Assembly (NCBI GenBank): GCA_013816845.1
Contig: JACDDU010000001.1
Location: forward strand, 124,001-188,000
Length of the DNA stretch: 64,000 nt
Reading direction: 5' to 3'
Source: Gammaproteobacteria bacterium
Lineage (GTDB): Bacteria > Pseudomonadota > Gammaproteobacteria > DSM-16500
The position numbers and the translations under genes were made by a program. Shown in pieces: positions 16,361-25,239 of this stretch. The stretch's first letter is position 1, and every line of letters starts with the position of its first letter. The notes under the pieces are model-generated. The model was not told the DNA's origin, searched no databases, and was given only the letters and a program-made list of their open reading frames with translations.

Positions 16361-17080
16361 ATTATCTTTTTTTGTGTAATTCACTTCGAGACTAAATAAA
16401 TTAAATTTAGTTTTTTTATCGTAAATATCAAGCTGTTCAACCTTCTTTAATTTTCTAACTAAGTAAAGCGAAATCGGTAAGCCCGCTATTTCAATCAACA
16501 CCTTCAAATACCACATGCCGACTATGAGTCGAAATAAATTCTCGTGGCTTATTATCCCTGCAAAGGCAATCGTACCAAAAATGATGCTATCCACGGCTGA
16601 GGCAATAACAGTTGATGTAATAAAACGCATTGCAAGTTTGTGGCCTGCATAACGAATTTTTAATTTTGCCATGATGATGGAATTAAGCGGTTCGGCGCAC
16701 AGGTAGCTGATGGTTGAGGCTATAATGATTCTAATATTCATCGACATCATTTCATCGAATTTACTATTATTTATTACTGCATAATCAGGGCTGGGAAGAT
16801 GAATAACAATTTGTCCGTAAATAATAAAAATAATATTAAATAAAAATCCGCACCAAATAGCCAGGCGAGCTTGTTGATAGCCATACACTTCGGTGATTAA
16901 GTCAGAAAGTAGAAAGGTAAGCGGAAAGATTAGCGTACCTGCATCGGTGTCAATCGATAAAATACGAATAAGTCGGACATCGAACCAATTAGCTAACACA
17001 ATCACCATGCTGTATGAGAGTACTAAAAACCATAAAAATCGGGGTTGAGGCAAAAATAAAGAAGGTATTTTTTTTATCAT
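16352..17080 (-). CDS. YhhQ/VUT family transporter (queuosine precursor family), copy 2
   Basis: 242 residues, about six membrane segments. The family core is TDAGTLIFPLTFLLSDLITEVYGY, with IHLPSPDY, a SAVDSIIFGTIAF helix and the C-terminal EQLDIYDKKTKFN. It is clearly related to, but not a recent duplicate of, the product at 10452-11150, since identity is limited to the motifs. This copy is closer to the E. coli YhhQ type in the SAVDS helix, where copy 1 has IVGGF. It probably imports preQ0/preQ1 or queuine for tRNA modification. No preQ1 riboswitch was recognised upstream. Confidence 0.85.
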   Translation of the reverse strand: MIKKIPSLFLPQPRFLWFLVLSYSMVIVLANWFDVRLIRILSIDTDAGTLIFPLTFLLSDLITEVYGYQQARLAIWCGFLFNIIFIIYGQIVIHLPSPDYAVINNSKFDEMMSMNIRIIIASTISYLCAEPLNSIIMAKLKIRYAGHKLAMRFITSTVIASAVDSIIFGTIAFAGIISHENLFRLIVGMWYLKVLIEIAGLPISLYLVRKLKKVEQLDIYDKKTKFNLFSLEVNYTKKDNLY

Positions 17081-17193
17081 CGTGCTGGTCTTTTTATTCT
17101 TATTAATATTAAGATTGAATGATAGTGAGCTAGTTCATTTAACTCAACCTGAATTTAAAATATTTAGCATGCTGCAATAACAAGGATACGTTA

Positions 17194-18760
17194 ATGAATA
17201 AAAATTTAAGCCCACTCAGTTTACTGTGGATCTCATTAACAAGTATGATTGGGTCGGGTTGGTTATTTGGATCTTTATACTCTGCGCATTTTGCCGGGCC
17301 CGCCGCTATCATTGCTTGGCCCCTTGCCGGTTTTTTATTATTATTCGTGGCTTTTTCTTATGCCGAAGTTGCCACCATGTTTCCGCAAGCAGATAGCCTA
17401 GCACGTCTACCATTTTATACCCACGGTCGTTTAACGAGCGTCATGATGAGTGGATTAGCCTGGGTCTCACTAGCAACGATACCGGTTATCGAAACCCAAG
17501 GCTTGGTGCAATACGCGAGTAATTATGCCCGGTTTAGTCGTGCAAAATGGCGTTCATTATAGCAGCACACCGCGGGGTTTAATGTTAGCCCTGACGTTAT
17601 TGATGAGTTTTGTTGTGCTTAATTATTTTGGTATTCGTTTGTTTGCGCGGATTAATGCGGGTTTTACGGTTTGGAAATTAATTATTCCCAGTATCACCAT
17701 TATTTCGCTATTAAGCATGAGTTATCACGCAGAAAATTTCACCCAATATGGTGGATTTATGCCGTATGGTTGGCAAGGCGTTATGACTGCTATGTCAAGT
17801 GGGGGCGTGCTTTTCTCATTATTGGGATTTAGACAAGTTGTCATTATGATGAGCGAAATTGAAAACCCCGGTAAGTATGTGCCGATTGTATTAGTTAGTT
17901 CGTTAGTGGTAGCAACGTTTATTTACACTGCTTTGCAATGGTCTTTTATCGGCAGCTTGCGCGGACAAGATTTAGTACAGGGATGGTCAAAGCTATCATT
18001 TGTTGGCGATGCAGGCCCTTTTGCTGCCTTGGCAGCTTTAGCAGGCATGGGATGGTTAAGCATCTTATTGTATAGCGATGCTTTCATATCCCCTTATTCT
18101 ACAGGATTAGTTTATTCAACAACCGCTGCACGTATGCTTGCAAGTATGGGGATGATGCAAGATGCACCCGCTAGTTTTGCTTTAACAAATAAATATCGAA
18201 CACCTTGGATAAGTTTATGCATTAATTTTTTTCTTGCGATTTTAATGTTTTTTTTATTACATAACTGGCAGGCAATGGCATCATTTTTAGTGGCAGTGTT
18301 AATGGTAAGTTACGTCGTTGGGCCCATTTGTGTAGTGAGTTTGCGTAAACAATTACCGATGCATAACAGACCTTTTCGTGTGCGGGGTTGTTCACTCATT
18401 GCATTTATAGGATTTTATATTTGTACTGCTGGCGTTTATTGGTCCGGATTGAGTAGCATTTTAAAATTATTAATATTAACCATCATAGGATTGGTTTGTT
18501 ATTTAATTTATATACGAATTATAAAAAAATCACAGCAGTCCTTAGATAGTCAACATGCAATATGGGTGCTGTGTTATATATTAGGCTTGAGTGGATTTTC
18601 TTATTTTGGAAATTACGGTGGCAATCAAACCATTCCTCTGTATTGGGATTTGCTGTACTTAATGTTTTTTAGTTTAATTATTTTTTTCTTCGCGTACTTC
18701 ACACGTATGCCAGATAGTCATACGCAAATACAATGTAATTTAATAAACGAAACAAAATAA
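17194..18760 (+). pseudogene. APC-family amino acid permease, frameshifted
   Basis: Two overlapping frames together make one permease of about 520 residues. Frame 1 (17194-17562) holds the first three membrane segments with the APC start LLWISLTSMIGSGWLFG. Frame 2 (17525-18760) continues from VVQNG with the other segments, including EIENPGKYVP. The break is near 17526-17528, after ...QYASNY, where a one-base insertion or two-base loss moves the frame to PGLVVQ. Either fragment alone lacks essential helices, although an ATG at 17525 could restart translation of the second. Interpreted as a broken gene, or a sequencing error. An AAGG site precedes the first ATG. Confidence 0.8.
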
Positions 18761-18764
18761 TATT

Positions 18765-19745
18765 TTAGTAAACATCTTTATTTTTTACTTTGTTTCTTGA
18801 AGAGAAGATAATGAAAATACCTGCGACACTTACTAGAACAAATCCTATATAATCTAAGAGGCCCGGTGCTCGCGACCAAATCAACCATTCCATCATTGCG
18901 ACAAAAACGACAGAACTATATTGATAAACCCCAACTTGTGAAGCGTCAGCATATTTATATGCTCTGACAAGACCAAGTTGAGCTGCCATTAACATTACAC
19001 CACTTAAGCTTGCATAACAAAATGTAAGAGTAGATGGGGGATTGTCTGTGAGCCACAATAAAGGAACTTGCATTAATGTTCCGATCGAAAAATAAAAAAA
19101 AACAATACGTAATCCAGTATCAGTTGATGTCAACAATTTCATAAACAAATAGGCAACTGCTAAGGCAAATCCTGACAATAATCCAATCAGATTACCCGGA
19201 TCCGTGAAGATATTATCGCCTGGCTTAATAATGACGAGGATCCCGATGAATCCAATCAAGACGGCGCACCAAATATTTTTTTTTATTGGAATTTTGAGAA
19301 CACAGACGGTTAGCAATGGAATAAATAACGGTGCGGTATTAAATAACAAAGTGGAGTTTATAATAGGAATGTAATGCATGGAAATCATATAAAGAAAACT
19401 TGCCGTAGTGCCTATTACGGCACGTGCAATAAGATAGGAATAATGTTTTGACTTAAGCGCAGCTATTCCGCGTGGCAGAATAAGCAATGCTGTACCCATT
19501 GTTGCAATACTATAAGTAATAAAACTAACCCAAATGGCATCGCCTGTTTCGCAGGCAACTTTTGTCAAAATTCCAAAAAGGGCCATGAAAAAAAATGCCA
19601 CAATTGCAAATAATGATCCCTTAACCACATGTGGCGCTTGAGTGAATGCAGCAATTCTTTGAGTCATAGCCTTCGGCCCCCAACCATTTAATTGGTGTAT
19701 CCAAATGAATGAGAGATGGCGGTAAGCCCTGAAATGCTCATTCAA
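18765..19745 (-). CDS. EamA/DMT-superfamily transporter
   Basis: Up to 326 residues with ten predicted membrane helices in two EamA repeats (about 40-175 and 185-318). Family features include ITYSIATMGTALLILP, INSTLLFNTAPLFIPLL, GFIGILVIIKPG and VGVYQYSSVVFVAMMEWLIW. The first 26 residues (to MTQRIAAFTQ) are not membrane-like, so an ATG at 19667 may be the true start; neither start has a strong site. It is similar to inner-membrane exporters of amino acids or nucleotide-related metabolites. It converges on the broken permease with 4 bases between stops. Confidence 0.8.
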   Translation of the reverse strand: MNEHFRAYRHLSFIWIHQLNGWGPKAMTQRIAAFTQAPHVVKGSLFAIVAFFFMALFGILTKVACETGDAIWVSFITYSIATMGTALLILPRGIAALKSKHYSYLIARAVIGTTASFLYMISMHYIPIINSTLLFNTAPLFIPLLTVCVLKIPIKKNIWCAVLIGFIGILVIIKPGDNIFTDPGNLIGLLSGFALAVAYLFMKLLTSTDTGLRIVFFYFSIGTLMQVPLLWLTDNPPSTLTFCYASLSGVMLMAAQLGLVRAYKYADASQVGVYQYSSVVFVAMMEWLIWSRAPGLLDYIGFVLVSVAGIFIIFSSRNKVKNKDVY

Positions 19746-20084
19746 TGTATGTCTAACGTTATTAAAATTTAATTAGCATTACTAAGCATGATAACAGACG
19801 TTTAATCCACTCTTCCATCCCGTCGATGAGCGAGCATTGAAAGAGTTCGAAGAGATAAAAATACCTTAACTTTTGAGGGAGAGAAAGAAATGTAATTAAT
19901 ATTGCCCATCAGAAACATCCTACATGTTCTGTGGGCAACATTTTATATGTCCAGTCATTACAATTTGGAAAATAAAAATTACTGCTATAGCTAGGCAAAT
20001 TGAAGATATCAACAAATAAGAGTCAATACCCTCATTTCTATTCCTAACACTTATATGTTTCAAATATAACTTAATCCAGTCGCG
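19746..20084. other. Gene-free interval with a long hairpin
   Basis: No credible ORF. At 19902-19938 there is an imperfect 15-bp stem, TTGCCCA(T)CAGAA(A)CAT / ATGTTCTGTGGGCAA, with a 5-base loop and T-rich flanks on both sides. It could be a bidirectional terminator for the leftward AraC-type gene, or a small-RNA or miniature-element remnant. Confidence 0.5.
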
Positions 20085-20933
20085 TTATTTTAATAATAGC
20101 CAACACTCCGTAAGTAATTCGGTTTCTGCGACTTCATGATCAAAATTGTAGTAGCAAAAAATACAGGGTAGTTCACCTAATTGTTCACCTGATTGCGGTA
20201 ACCAATCGCGATATAATGCGTATACGGTATTTCCAATTTGATCACGTGACCCTTTATGCATAGTCACAGCGTAACGTCCAGCAGGTAATTGTTTTTCAAC
20301 AATTTCACCGGTTAACACAAACTTCTTTGGTACTGTAATACCAAGATCAAAACGAAAATCTTCTGCAGGTGTCGTATGAGGGTCATCATAAGCAAACCCA
20401 AAAGCGTCACCGGCTTGCGGTTTCAGATTCAACGGTTGCGTTTTGGCCCATTTAATTAATTTGTTGACACTAGCACCTACGTGTTTAGGATCGCCACGAT
20501 GTTCGATGACCGCTAATCGTTTTGCACTTATATTTTTTATCGTTACATTCATTGTCTTTTCACCTAATACAGGCAATAAATACGGGGGCTTTTCCCACAC
20601 TTGCCAGCTTGATTGATTTCTAAAGTCGCTAGGGCTCATTCCGCAGATTTGTTTAAATACCCGTGAAAAAGCTTCATGCGACTCAAATCCCGCATCGATT
20701 GCGATGTTAATGATAGATTGATCTTTATCAACGATGAGTTGATGTGCAGCGCGTTTTAAGCGCAGCCAACGAATATATTGTTGTAAAGATAATCCAGTGT
20801 ATGCTGTAAATAAACGATGAAAATGATATTTGGAAAAACAGGCAATCGTACTCAATTGATTTAAAGTAAGTTTTTCATCTAAATGCTTGCCGATGTACTT
20901 AAGGACGTTATTCAATTGGTGATGATAATTCAT
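20085..20933 (-). CDS. AraC-family regulator with GyrI-like effector-binding domain
   Basis: 282 residues. Residues 1-105 hold two AraC helix-turn-helix motifs (LTLNQLSTIACFSKYHFHRLF and IAIDAGFESHEAFSRVFK...SPSDFR), placed at the N-terminus as in Rob/SoxS relatives. Residues about 127-282 form a GyrI-like/effector-binding domain (VTIKNISAKRLAVIEHRG, LPAGRYAVTMHKGS, CIFCYYNFDHEVAETELLTECWLLL). Such regulators sense cationic drugs or small hydrophobic compounds and usually activate efflux genes. No adjacent target is obvious; the small membrane-protein gene to the right is transcribed towards it. Confidence 0.85.
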   Translation of the reverse strand: MNYHHQLNNVLKYIGKHLDEKLTLNQLSTIACFSKYHFHRLFTAYTGLSLQQYIRWLRLKRAAHQLIVDKDQSIINIAIDAGFESHEAFSRVFKQICGMSPSDFRNQSSWQVWEKPPYLLPVLGEKTMNVTIKNISAKRLAVIEHRGDPKHVGASVNKLIKWAKTQPLNLKPQAGDAFGFAYDDPHTTPAEDFRFDLGITVPKKFVLTGEIVEKQLPAGRYAVTMHKGSRDQIGNTVYALYRDWLPQSGEQLGELPCIFCYYNFDHEVAETELLTECWLLLK

Positions 20934-21045
20934 GCTTTACGCTCGCTCATTTGCATTTGTTATTTACGTCATTAGGATACTGACTAGATACCTTAAATAT
21001 TTGATCAATTTTGCTCAATATTAACAGTATAGAAAAATTTGAGAG

Positions 21046-21073
21046 GCAGTAGCTTCCTTTACTGCGCTACTGC
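21046..21073 (-). terminator. Hairpin downstream of the 50-aa gene, probable terminator
   Basis: Perfect 8-bp inverted repeat GCAGTAGC / GCTACTGC with a 12-base loop, 48 bases past the stop of the small gene. On the minus strand a run of T's follows about 8 bases later. Confidence 0.45.
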
Positions 21074-21121
21074 TGAAAGCGTGCGCATTGTATTTTAATT
21101 GGATTTGCAATAAGTAGTTTG

Positions 21122-21274
21122 TTAATTTTGCGGCGCAGTTTCTATTAAAACCTGTTGTAGTTGTGCTTCACGGTAGTATGAAAAAAACAGTGGCATGGCT
21201 AATACTATTAAAATAACAACCAGCCATTTCCAAAGCTGCATACGTTTGCGTTTTTCTTCATGATGTTTTTTCAT
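21122..21274 (-). CDS. Small single-pass membrane protein, 50 residues
   Basis: Read directly from the minus strand: ATG at 21274, stop TAA at 21122. AAGGA lies 7 bases before the ATG. The product starts with a strongly basic segment (KKHHEEKRKRMQLWK), then one hydrophobic helix (WLVVILIVLAMPLFFSYY), then a short polar tail ending in APQN. This predicts an N-in, C-out inner-membrane peptide. I do not recognise it. The site, composition and topology argue for a real gene despite its size. A downstream hairpin may terminate it. Confidence 0.6.
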   Translation of the reverse strand: MKKHHEEKRKRMQLWKWLVVILIVLAMPLFFSYYREAQLQQVLIETAPQN

Positions 21275-21732
21275 TAATAATCCTTAAATTAATTCCAATT
21301 GATAGAAGATATCCTGGTGGATTAGTAAAAGATTTGAAATGCCAAAGCTCTGGCTTACACCGCTAACCCATTAATGATAGTATTTGGTTTACCTGGTAGA
21401 AAAAAGAGAAAAATTGGATTGCAGGCTTCCAGACTTATCGGCCGTATAAATCACAAGGCATCAGGGCTTAGCGAAAAAATTTAAAATCTATCAGGAAAGC
21501 CCATTTCAACGGAGAGATACCTATCTCCTTAAGTGGGCGAAGTATGGAGTTTTTCTAGTAATTAAAAAATTGTGATTCTTTTTATTACTTAAGAAATATT
21601 GGTCATCGTTATCCATCAACTTATTTGATAATACAAATTAAAAAAAACTGAAAGTTGTTAATATATTATTAACTCTAGAAATGAGAGTATTTTGTTTAGT
21701 GGCAGAGGGGGCATTCTAGTCTTAACACAGCC
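21275..21732. other. Gene-free interval with an orphan nested hairpin
   Basis: No supported ORF. At 21499-21538 there is a nested inverted repeat: outer arms GCCCATTT / AAGTGGGC (one mismatch) and inner arms GGAGAGATA / TATCTCC around CC. A short T-run follows about 12 bases later. No gene on either strand ends next to it, so it may mark the 3' end of an unannotated small RNA. A near-palindrome GTTAATATATTATTAAC lies around 21657-21673. Confidence 0.4.
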
Positions 21733-21803
21733 AATATTAAGATTCTCTTAATTGTGTCTTAATTTTATAACCGTATAGTGTGCTCCAATTATAACTTAAT
21801 CAT
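21733..21803 (+). promoter_or_regulatory. Candidate PmrA-binding element and promoter of the 667-aa gene
   Basis: CTTAATTGT (21747-21755), two bases, then CTTAATTTT (21758-21766) fits the Legionella/Coxiella PmrA element cTTAATatT-N2-cTTAATatT with exact spacing. A perfect half-site in reverse orientation (AATATTAAG, 21733-21741) and another forward one (CTTAATCAT, 21795-21803) flank it. A -10-like TATAGT (21774-21779) follows by 7 bases, the usual geometry for this activator. Binding is inferred. Confidence 0.65.
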
Positions 21804-21814
21804 AATGGTGCACT

Positions 21815-23818
21815 GTGTTAGAAAGATCACAAAAAAATAATACATTTATTTCTAATCAGATCAAAGATTTAGAAGCAAATTTTAATAAAAGCGGATCTAC
21901 ACCCGAATTTTTTAGTGAAATAGAAGAATTGATTCTTAATCTGGGGTCAGAAAAAAACTTGTCGAAGTATCATGACGTGCTTGCACTTTATGAGAAAGCA
22001 AAAGACAGGGCTGCTAACTGTGCAACAGAGACCGCTACTTTTGCTTTCTGCCAAGTTGCCAATGCTCAGCGTCCTGATTTTGAGATTGATTTCCTCCAAA
22101 AAGATTTATTGCCTCTTACTGATGATTTAGCATTAGTTAAGTTTATTGAGAACAGGCGCTTTGAATATAAAAATATGAAGCCTGAAGATATTAAAGGAAA
22201 ATTGGAGCATCTTGTCAGGTTGGGTTATATCAGTAAGCAGATCTTTACTCATATCATGAGCCAGAATTCCTCCGCTGAAGTTTTTAATAACGAGTTTAAG
22301 AGTTTGCTTGCACAAATTAGTATTGAAGAAATGGCTCAACAAAAAATCAAGGTTTTAGAGCAAATTAAAAATTTAAACAATGATAAGCTTAGCGAGTTTA
22401 AACAGAAAATTATGCTGATTTCTGAACCTGATCTTTCTATATTGGAGGAAATAATTAAACGAATAGCAAATGATGAACATATTGATCTAGAAAATTATTC
22501 AGATTCAATACTCCAGATTTTGCTTAACATTATCCCCAATTTAAGCTTAGGACAATTATCACCTCCAAATTTAATCAATGTATATTCAGCACGGTTGAAA
22601 GACCAAACAAAAAAACTAGATTATATCAGTTGTATTACGAACGCATGTAATAGCAATTTACATAACCAAGCTTTGTGCGATCAAATTGATTTACTTAATT
22701 TTTACATAACTAATAATGAAAATGTAGAAAATGCGTTCAGTGATTTTGTTCGATATTTATTAAATCGAGAAATACCCAATCAATTTGATGTGAATAGTCG
22801 GTCTTGGCAGCAATATGCTGGCCTCTATAATCATATTACTCAAAGTATTACTGCTGATATTAATAATCAAATTTTTACTTCTGTCACCAAAGCATTAATG
22901 GCATGCGAACGATATATAGCGTATTTGCAAGCTTATCTTGATGTTAATGATTTTTTCAACGCTTATGCTACTTATAATGTTTTATACATGATGCCGGACA
23001 AACTTTTTGGTGGAAGCGACCGACCCAATCTGTCAGTGCCAAGTCGCGCCATTATGAGTAAGGTTGAAGTTTTATTTGATATGACACTCAATTTTCAGAA
23101 ATATAACCATCATATTAGTACACTTCAACAATACCTACCAATCCCATCGATAGCATCTCAAACCTTAGAATTTTGCGAAGTTGGTAATGGCAAAGAAAAT
23201 CTTGGTAATTTCTGTTACTCTGTCTGTAAACAAATAACATTGCTGCAACAATTTGCTGATTTACAGACTAGAGCAAGTAAGACCATCCAAGATTCCATGT
23301 CCGACTTTGCAAAACTCGGACATCAAGGGTTCATGACTAGCATTCAAGACGAACCAAAGCATGATCCTAATAATAATAATCATGTTACAGTAGACTTCAC
23401 AGCCAGAAAAAAAGCACTAAAAACTTTAGATAAAGAGTCCATCAAAAAAGTTCATAAAGTGATTGGTTATATTTATGCGCATGATAAATCTCTGTTAAAG
23501 TCTACTATTGGAGGCAATCACTCGAAATTTTCAAAATATTTTTCTCTACGGTTTTATAAATCTCGACCGATACAAAAAAAAGAAGATGTGTCCTTAACAT
23601 CGAAATCAGAACGGCCCAGTTTATCAAGAACATTGAGTCAATATTGGATCCGAAATACCTATACTAATTTGGATGATTCGAATCACTCAAGTAGGGTGCA
23701 AGAAAATAGAGCTTACGAAGAACCCAAATGCGCGAAACAAACGCCTGATAAGGGTCAAGAAAATGATTCAAATTTATCTGCAAATGTGGTGAGAGAGCGA
23801 AGGCCAACTTTAGGATGA
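21815..23818 (+). CDS. Large helical protein of unknown family, candidate type IV secretion effector
   Basis: 667 residues from a GTG start; the ribosome binding site is weak. No family recognised. The protein is almost entirely hydrophilic and predicted alpha-helical or coiled (IKDLEANFNKSGSTPEFF, EEMAQQKIKVLEQIKNLNNDKL), without signal peptide or membrane segment. The last 120 residues are basic and Ser/Asn/Glu-rich and look disordered, ending in RERRPTLG. A long helical cytosolic protein with a disordered tail, preceded by a PmrA-type element, is the usual look of Dot/Icm substrates. No secretion genes lie in the window, so the effector call is inference. It is followed 110 bases later by the FadL-like gene. 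Confidence 0.6.
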   Translation: MLERSQKNNTFISNQIKDLEANFNKSGSTPEFFSEIEELILNLGSEKNLSKYHDVLALYEKAKDRAANCATETATFAFCQVANAQRPDFEIDFLQKDLLPLTDDLALVKFIENRRFEYKNMKPEDIKGKLEHLVRLGYISKQIFTHIMSQNSSAEVFNNEFKSLLAQISIEEMAQQKIKVLEQIKNLNNDKLSEFKQKIMLISEPDLSILEEIIKRIANDEHIDLENYSDSILQILLNIIPNLSLGQLSPPNLINVYSARLKDQTKKLDYISCITNACNSNLHNQALCDQIDLLNFYITNNENVENAFSDFVRYLLNREIPNQFDVNSRSWQQYAGLYNHITQSITADINNQIFTSVTKALMACERYIAYLQAYLDVNDFFNAYATYNVLYMMPDKLFGGSDRPNLSVPSRAIMSKVEVLFDMTLNFQKYNHHISTLQQYLPIPSIASQTLEFCEVGNGKENLGNFCYSVCKQITLLQQFADLQTRASKTIQDSMSDFAKLGHQGFMTSIQDEPKHDPNNNNHVTVDFTARKKALKTLDKESIKKVHKVIGYIYAHDKSLLKSTIGGNHSKFSKYFSLRFYKSRPIQKKEDVSLTSKSERPSLSRTLSQYWIRNTYTNLDDSNHSSRVQENRAYEEPKCAKQTPDKGQENDSNLSANVVRERRPTLG

Positions 23819-23927
23819 TCATATATTCCTAAGTTAATGCTCGGGAATTACATCAGTTACAAGAGCGATGTTAACTTGCTAATATTTTGTTATGCTAATC
23901 ATCTTATAGGTAAAGCGGGAAGTCAGG

Positions 23928-25160
23928 ATGACTTTGAAATGGATAGGAAGAAGGATTATCAAGCTCCCTAATTTTCTATTTGCGTGCTTGATGTTATTGT
24001 CATTGACCGCCTATGGTTCTTTCATTGAATCGACATTAGGGACCGCTGTAGTTAATGATGCAACAGCAAGTTATTTCAATCCAGCTGCTTTAGTACTTTT
24101 GAAAAATCCTCAATTTATTCCTCAAGAAACATTTGCCCATTTTCACACTCAATTTACGGGTCGCTCTACACTCTTGGCTACTAACACATCTGAATCGGGT
24201 CGTTCGAGCTCAAATACTGGGGTTCATTCTCCTTCATTTTATTTAGGTGTACCGGCGACAAGCAACATTGTGGTTGGCCTTGCTATAGTATCTAACGCTG
24301 CTAATCGAAACGCGGAAGAAAATTCAATTCTTCGTTACGTTCAAGCCAATAATACTATTCAAGACTATGATGTGGTGCCAGCCTTAGCTCTTAAAATAAA
24401 TGAATTTCTTTCAATAGGCGCGGGGGTCAATTTTTCATATGCAAAGTTTAATGCGCAGCCTATTATTGGATTTCCCGGTTCTAACATTGCCGATAGCCAA
24501 AGCAGTAATAAAAGTGATGGAAGCGGTCTGGGCTTCAATGCTGGTTTTTTATTTAAAGCAAGTCCAACTACGCTTCTCGGATTTAATTATCGCAGTATGA
24601 CAACTTATGGTTTGAGTGGAACAAGTATTTATGAAGGGAATCCACGTGTAGTTTCAAACAACTATCATTTTAAATTACGCACACCAGCCCGTAGTGTATT
24701 TTCAATCAACCATTTCTTTACTGACAAATTGGGATTAATTTCTACGATTCAATATATTCAATGGAGTGCCATTACCCAAGTGCATGTGTACGGTGTTGCA
24801 AATTTGTTAGGAACGCAGCCAACTATTTTAAATGGCAGTATTCCTTATTATTTGCGCGATACATGGTTGGCAACACTGGGTAGTCATTATCGTATTACAC
24901 CTAAATGGGTGTTGCGTCTTGCCAGCACTTTCAGTCAATCAGCTGGCAATCCTCATTACCAAATTGATACCGGCGATAGTATCGTTGTTGGTGCTTCCAT
25001 GGGTTATGAAATAAATAAAATGATTACAATCGATGGAAGCTATGCTCATGTCTTGATTCAAAATGAAAATATAGCTATAGCTGGTCCGCGCTATATCATT
25101 CAGGGTGTAAACAAAGGCTCGCGCGAGGCGGTTTCATTGAAATTGACATTTAATTTATAA
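23928..25160 (+). CDS. FadL/OmpP1/TodX family outer-membrane transporter
   Basis: 410 residues. A signal peptide (PNFLFACLMLLSLTAYGSF) is followed by the FadL N-terminal hatch signature GTAVVNDATASYFNPAAL, matching the family pattern of a small-residue loop ending in NPA. The remainder consists of alternating strands typical of a 14-stranded barrel (SPSFYLGV, LSIGAGVNFSYAKF, TLLGFNYRSMTTYGL, ISTIQYIQWSAI, IDGSYAHVLI) and ends with SLKLTFNL, a C-terminal aromatic/hydrophobic barrel signal. It should pass long-chain fatty acids or other hydrophobic compounds. No fad gene is adjacent. Confidence 0.85.
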   Translation: MTLKWIGRRIIKLPNFLFACLMLLSLTAYGSFIESTLGTAVVNDATASYFNPAALVLLKNPQFIPQETFAHFHTQFTGRSTLLATNTSESGRSSSNTGVHSPSFYLGVPATSNIVVGLAIVSNAANRNAEENSILRYVQANNTIQDYDVVPALALKINEFLSIGAGVNFSYAKFNAQPIIGFPGSNIADSQSSNKSDGSGLGFNAGFLFKASPTTLLGFNYRSMTTYGLSGTSIYEGNPRVVSNNYHFKLRTPARSVFSINHFFTDKLGLISTIQYIQWSAITQVHVYGVANLLGTQPTILNGSIPYYLRDTWLATLGSHYRITPKWVLRLASTFSQSAGNPHYQIDTGDSIVVGASMGYEINKMITIDGSYAHVLIQNENIAIAGPRYIIQGVNKGSREAVSLKLTFNL

Positions 25161-25239
25161 AATTAATTCAATGAATATAAATTAGCATTCCATTTTATAA
25201 AACAAGTAATAGTAATCGCGACGAAAGGATAATGCGTTT

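Noticed and set aside
17081-17193. Possible preQ1 riboswitch before the VUT transporter
   Set aside because: No preQ1-type stem with an A-rich tail near the start codon could be found on the minus strand.
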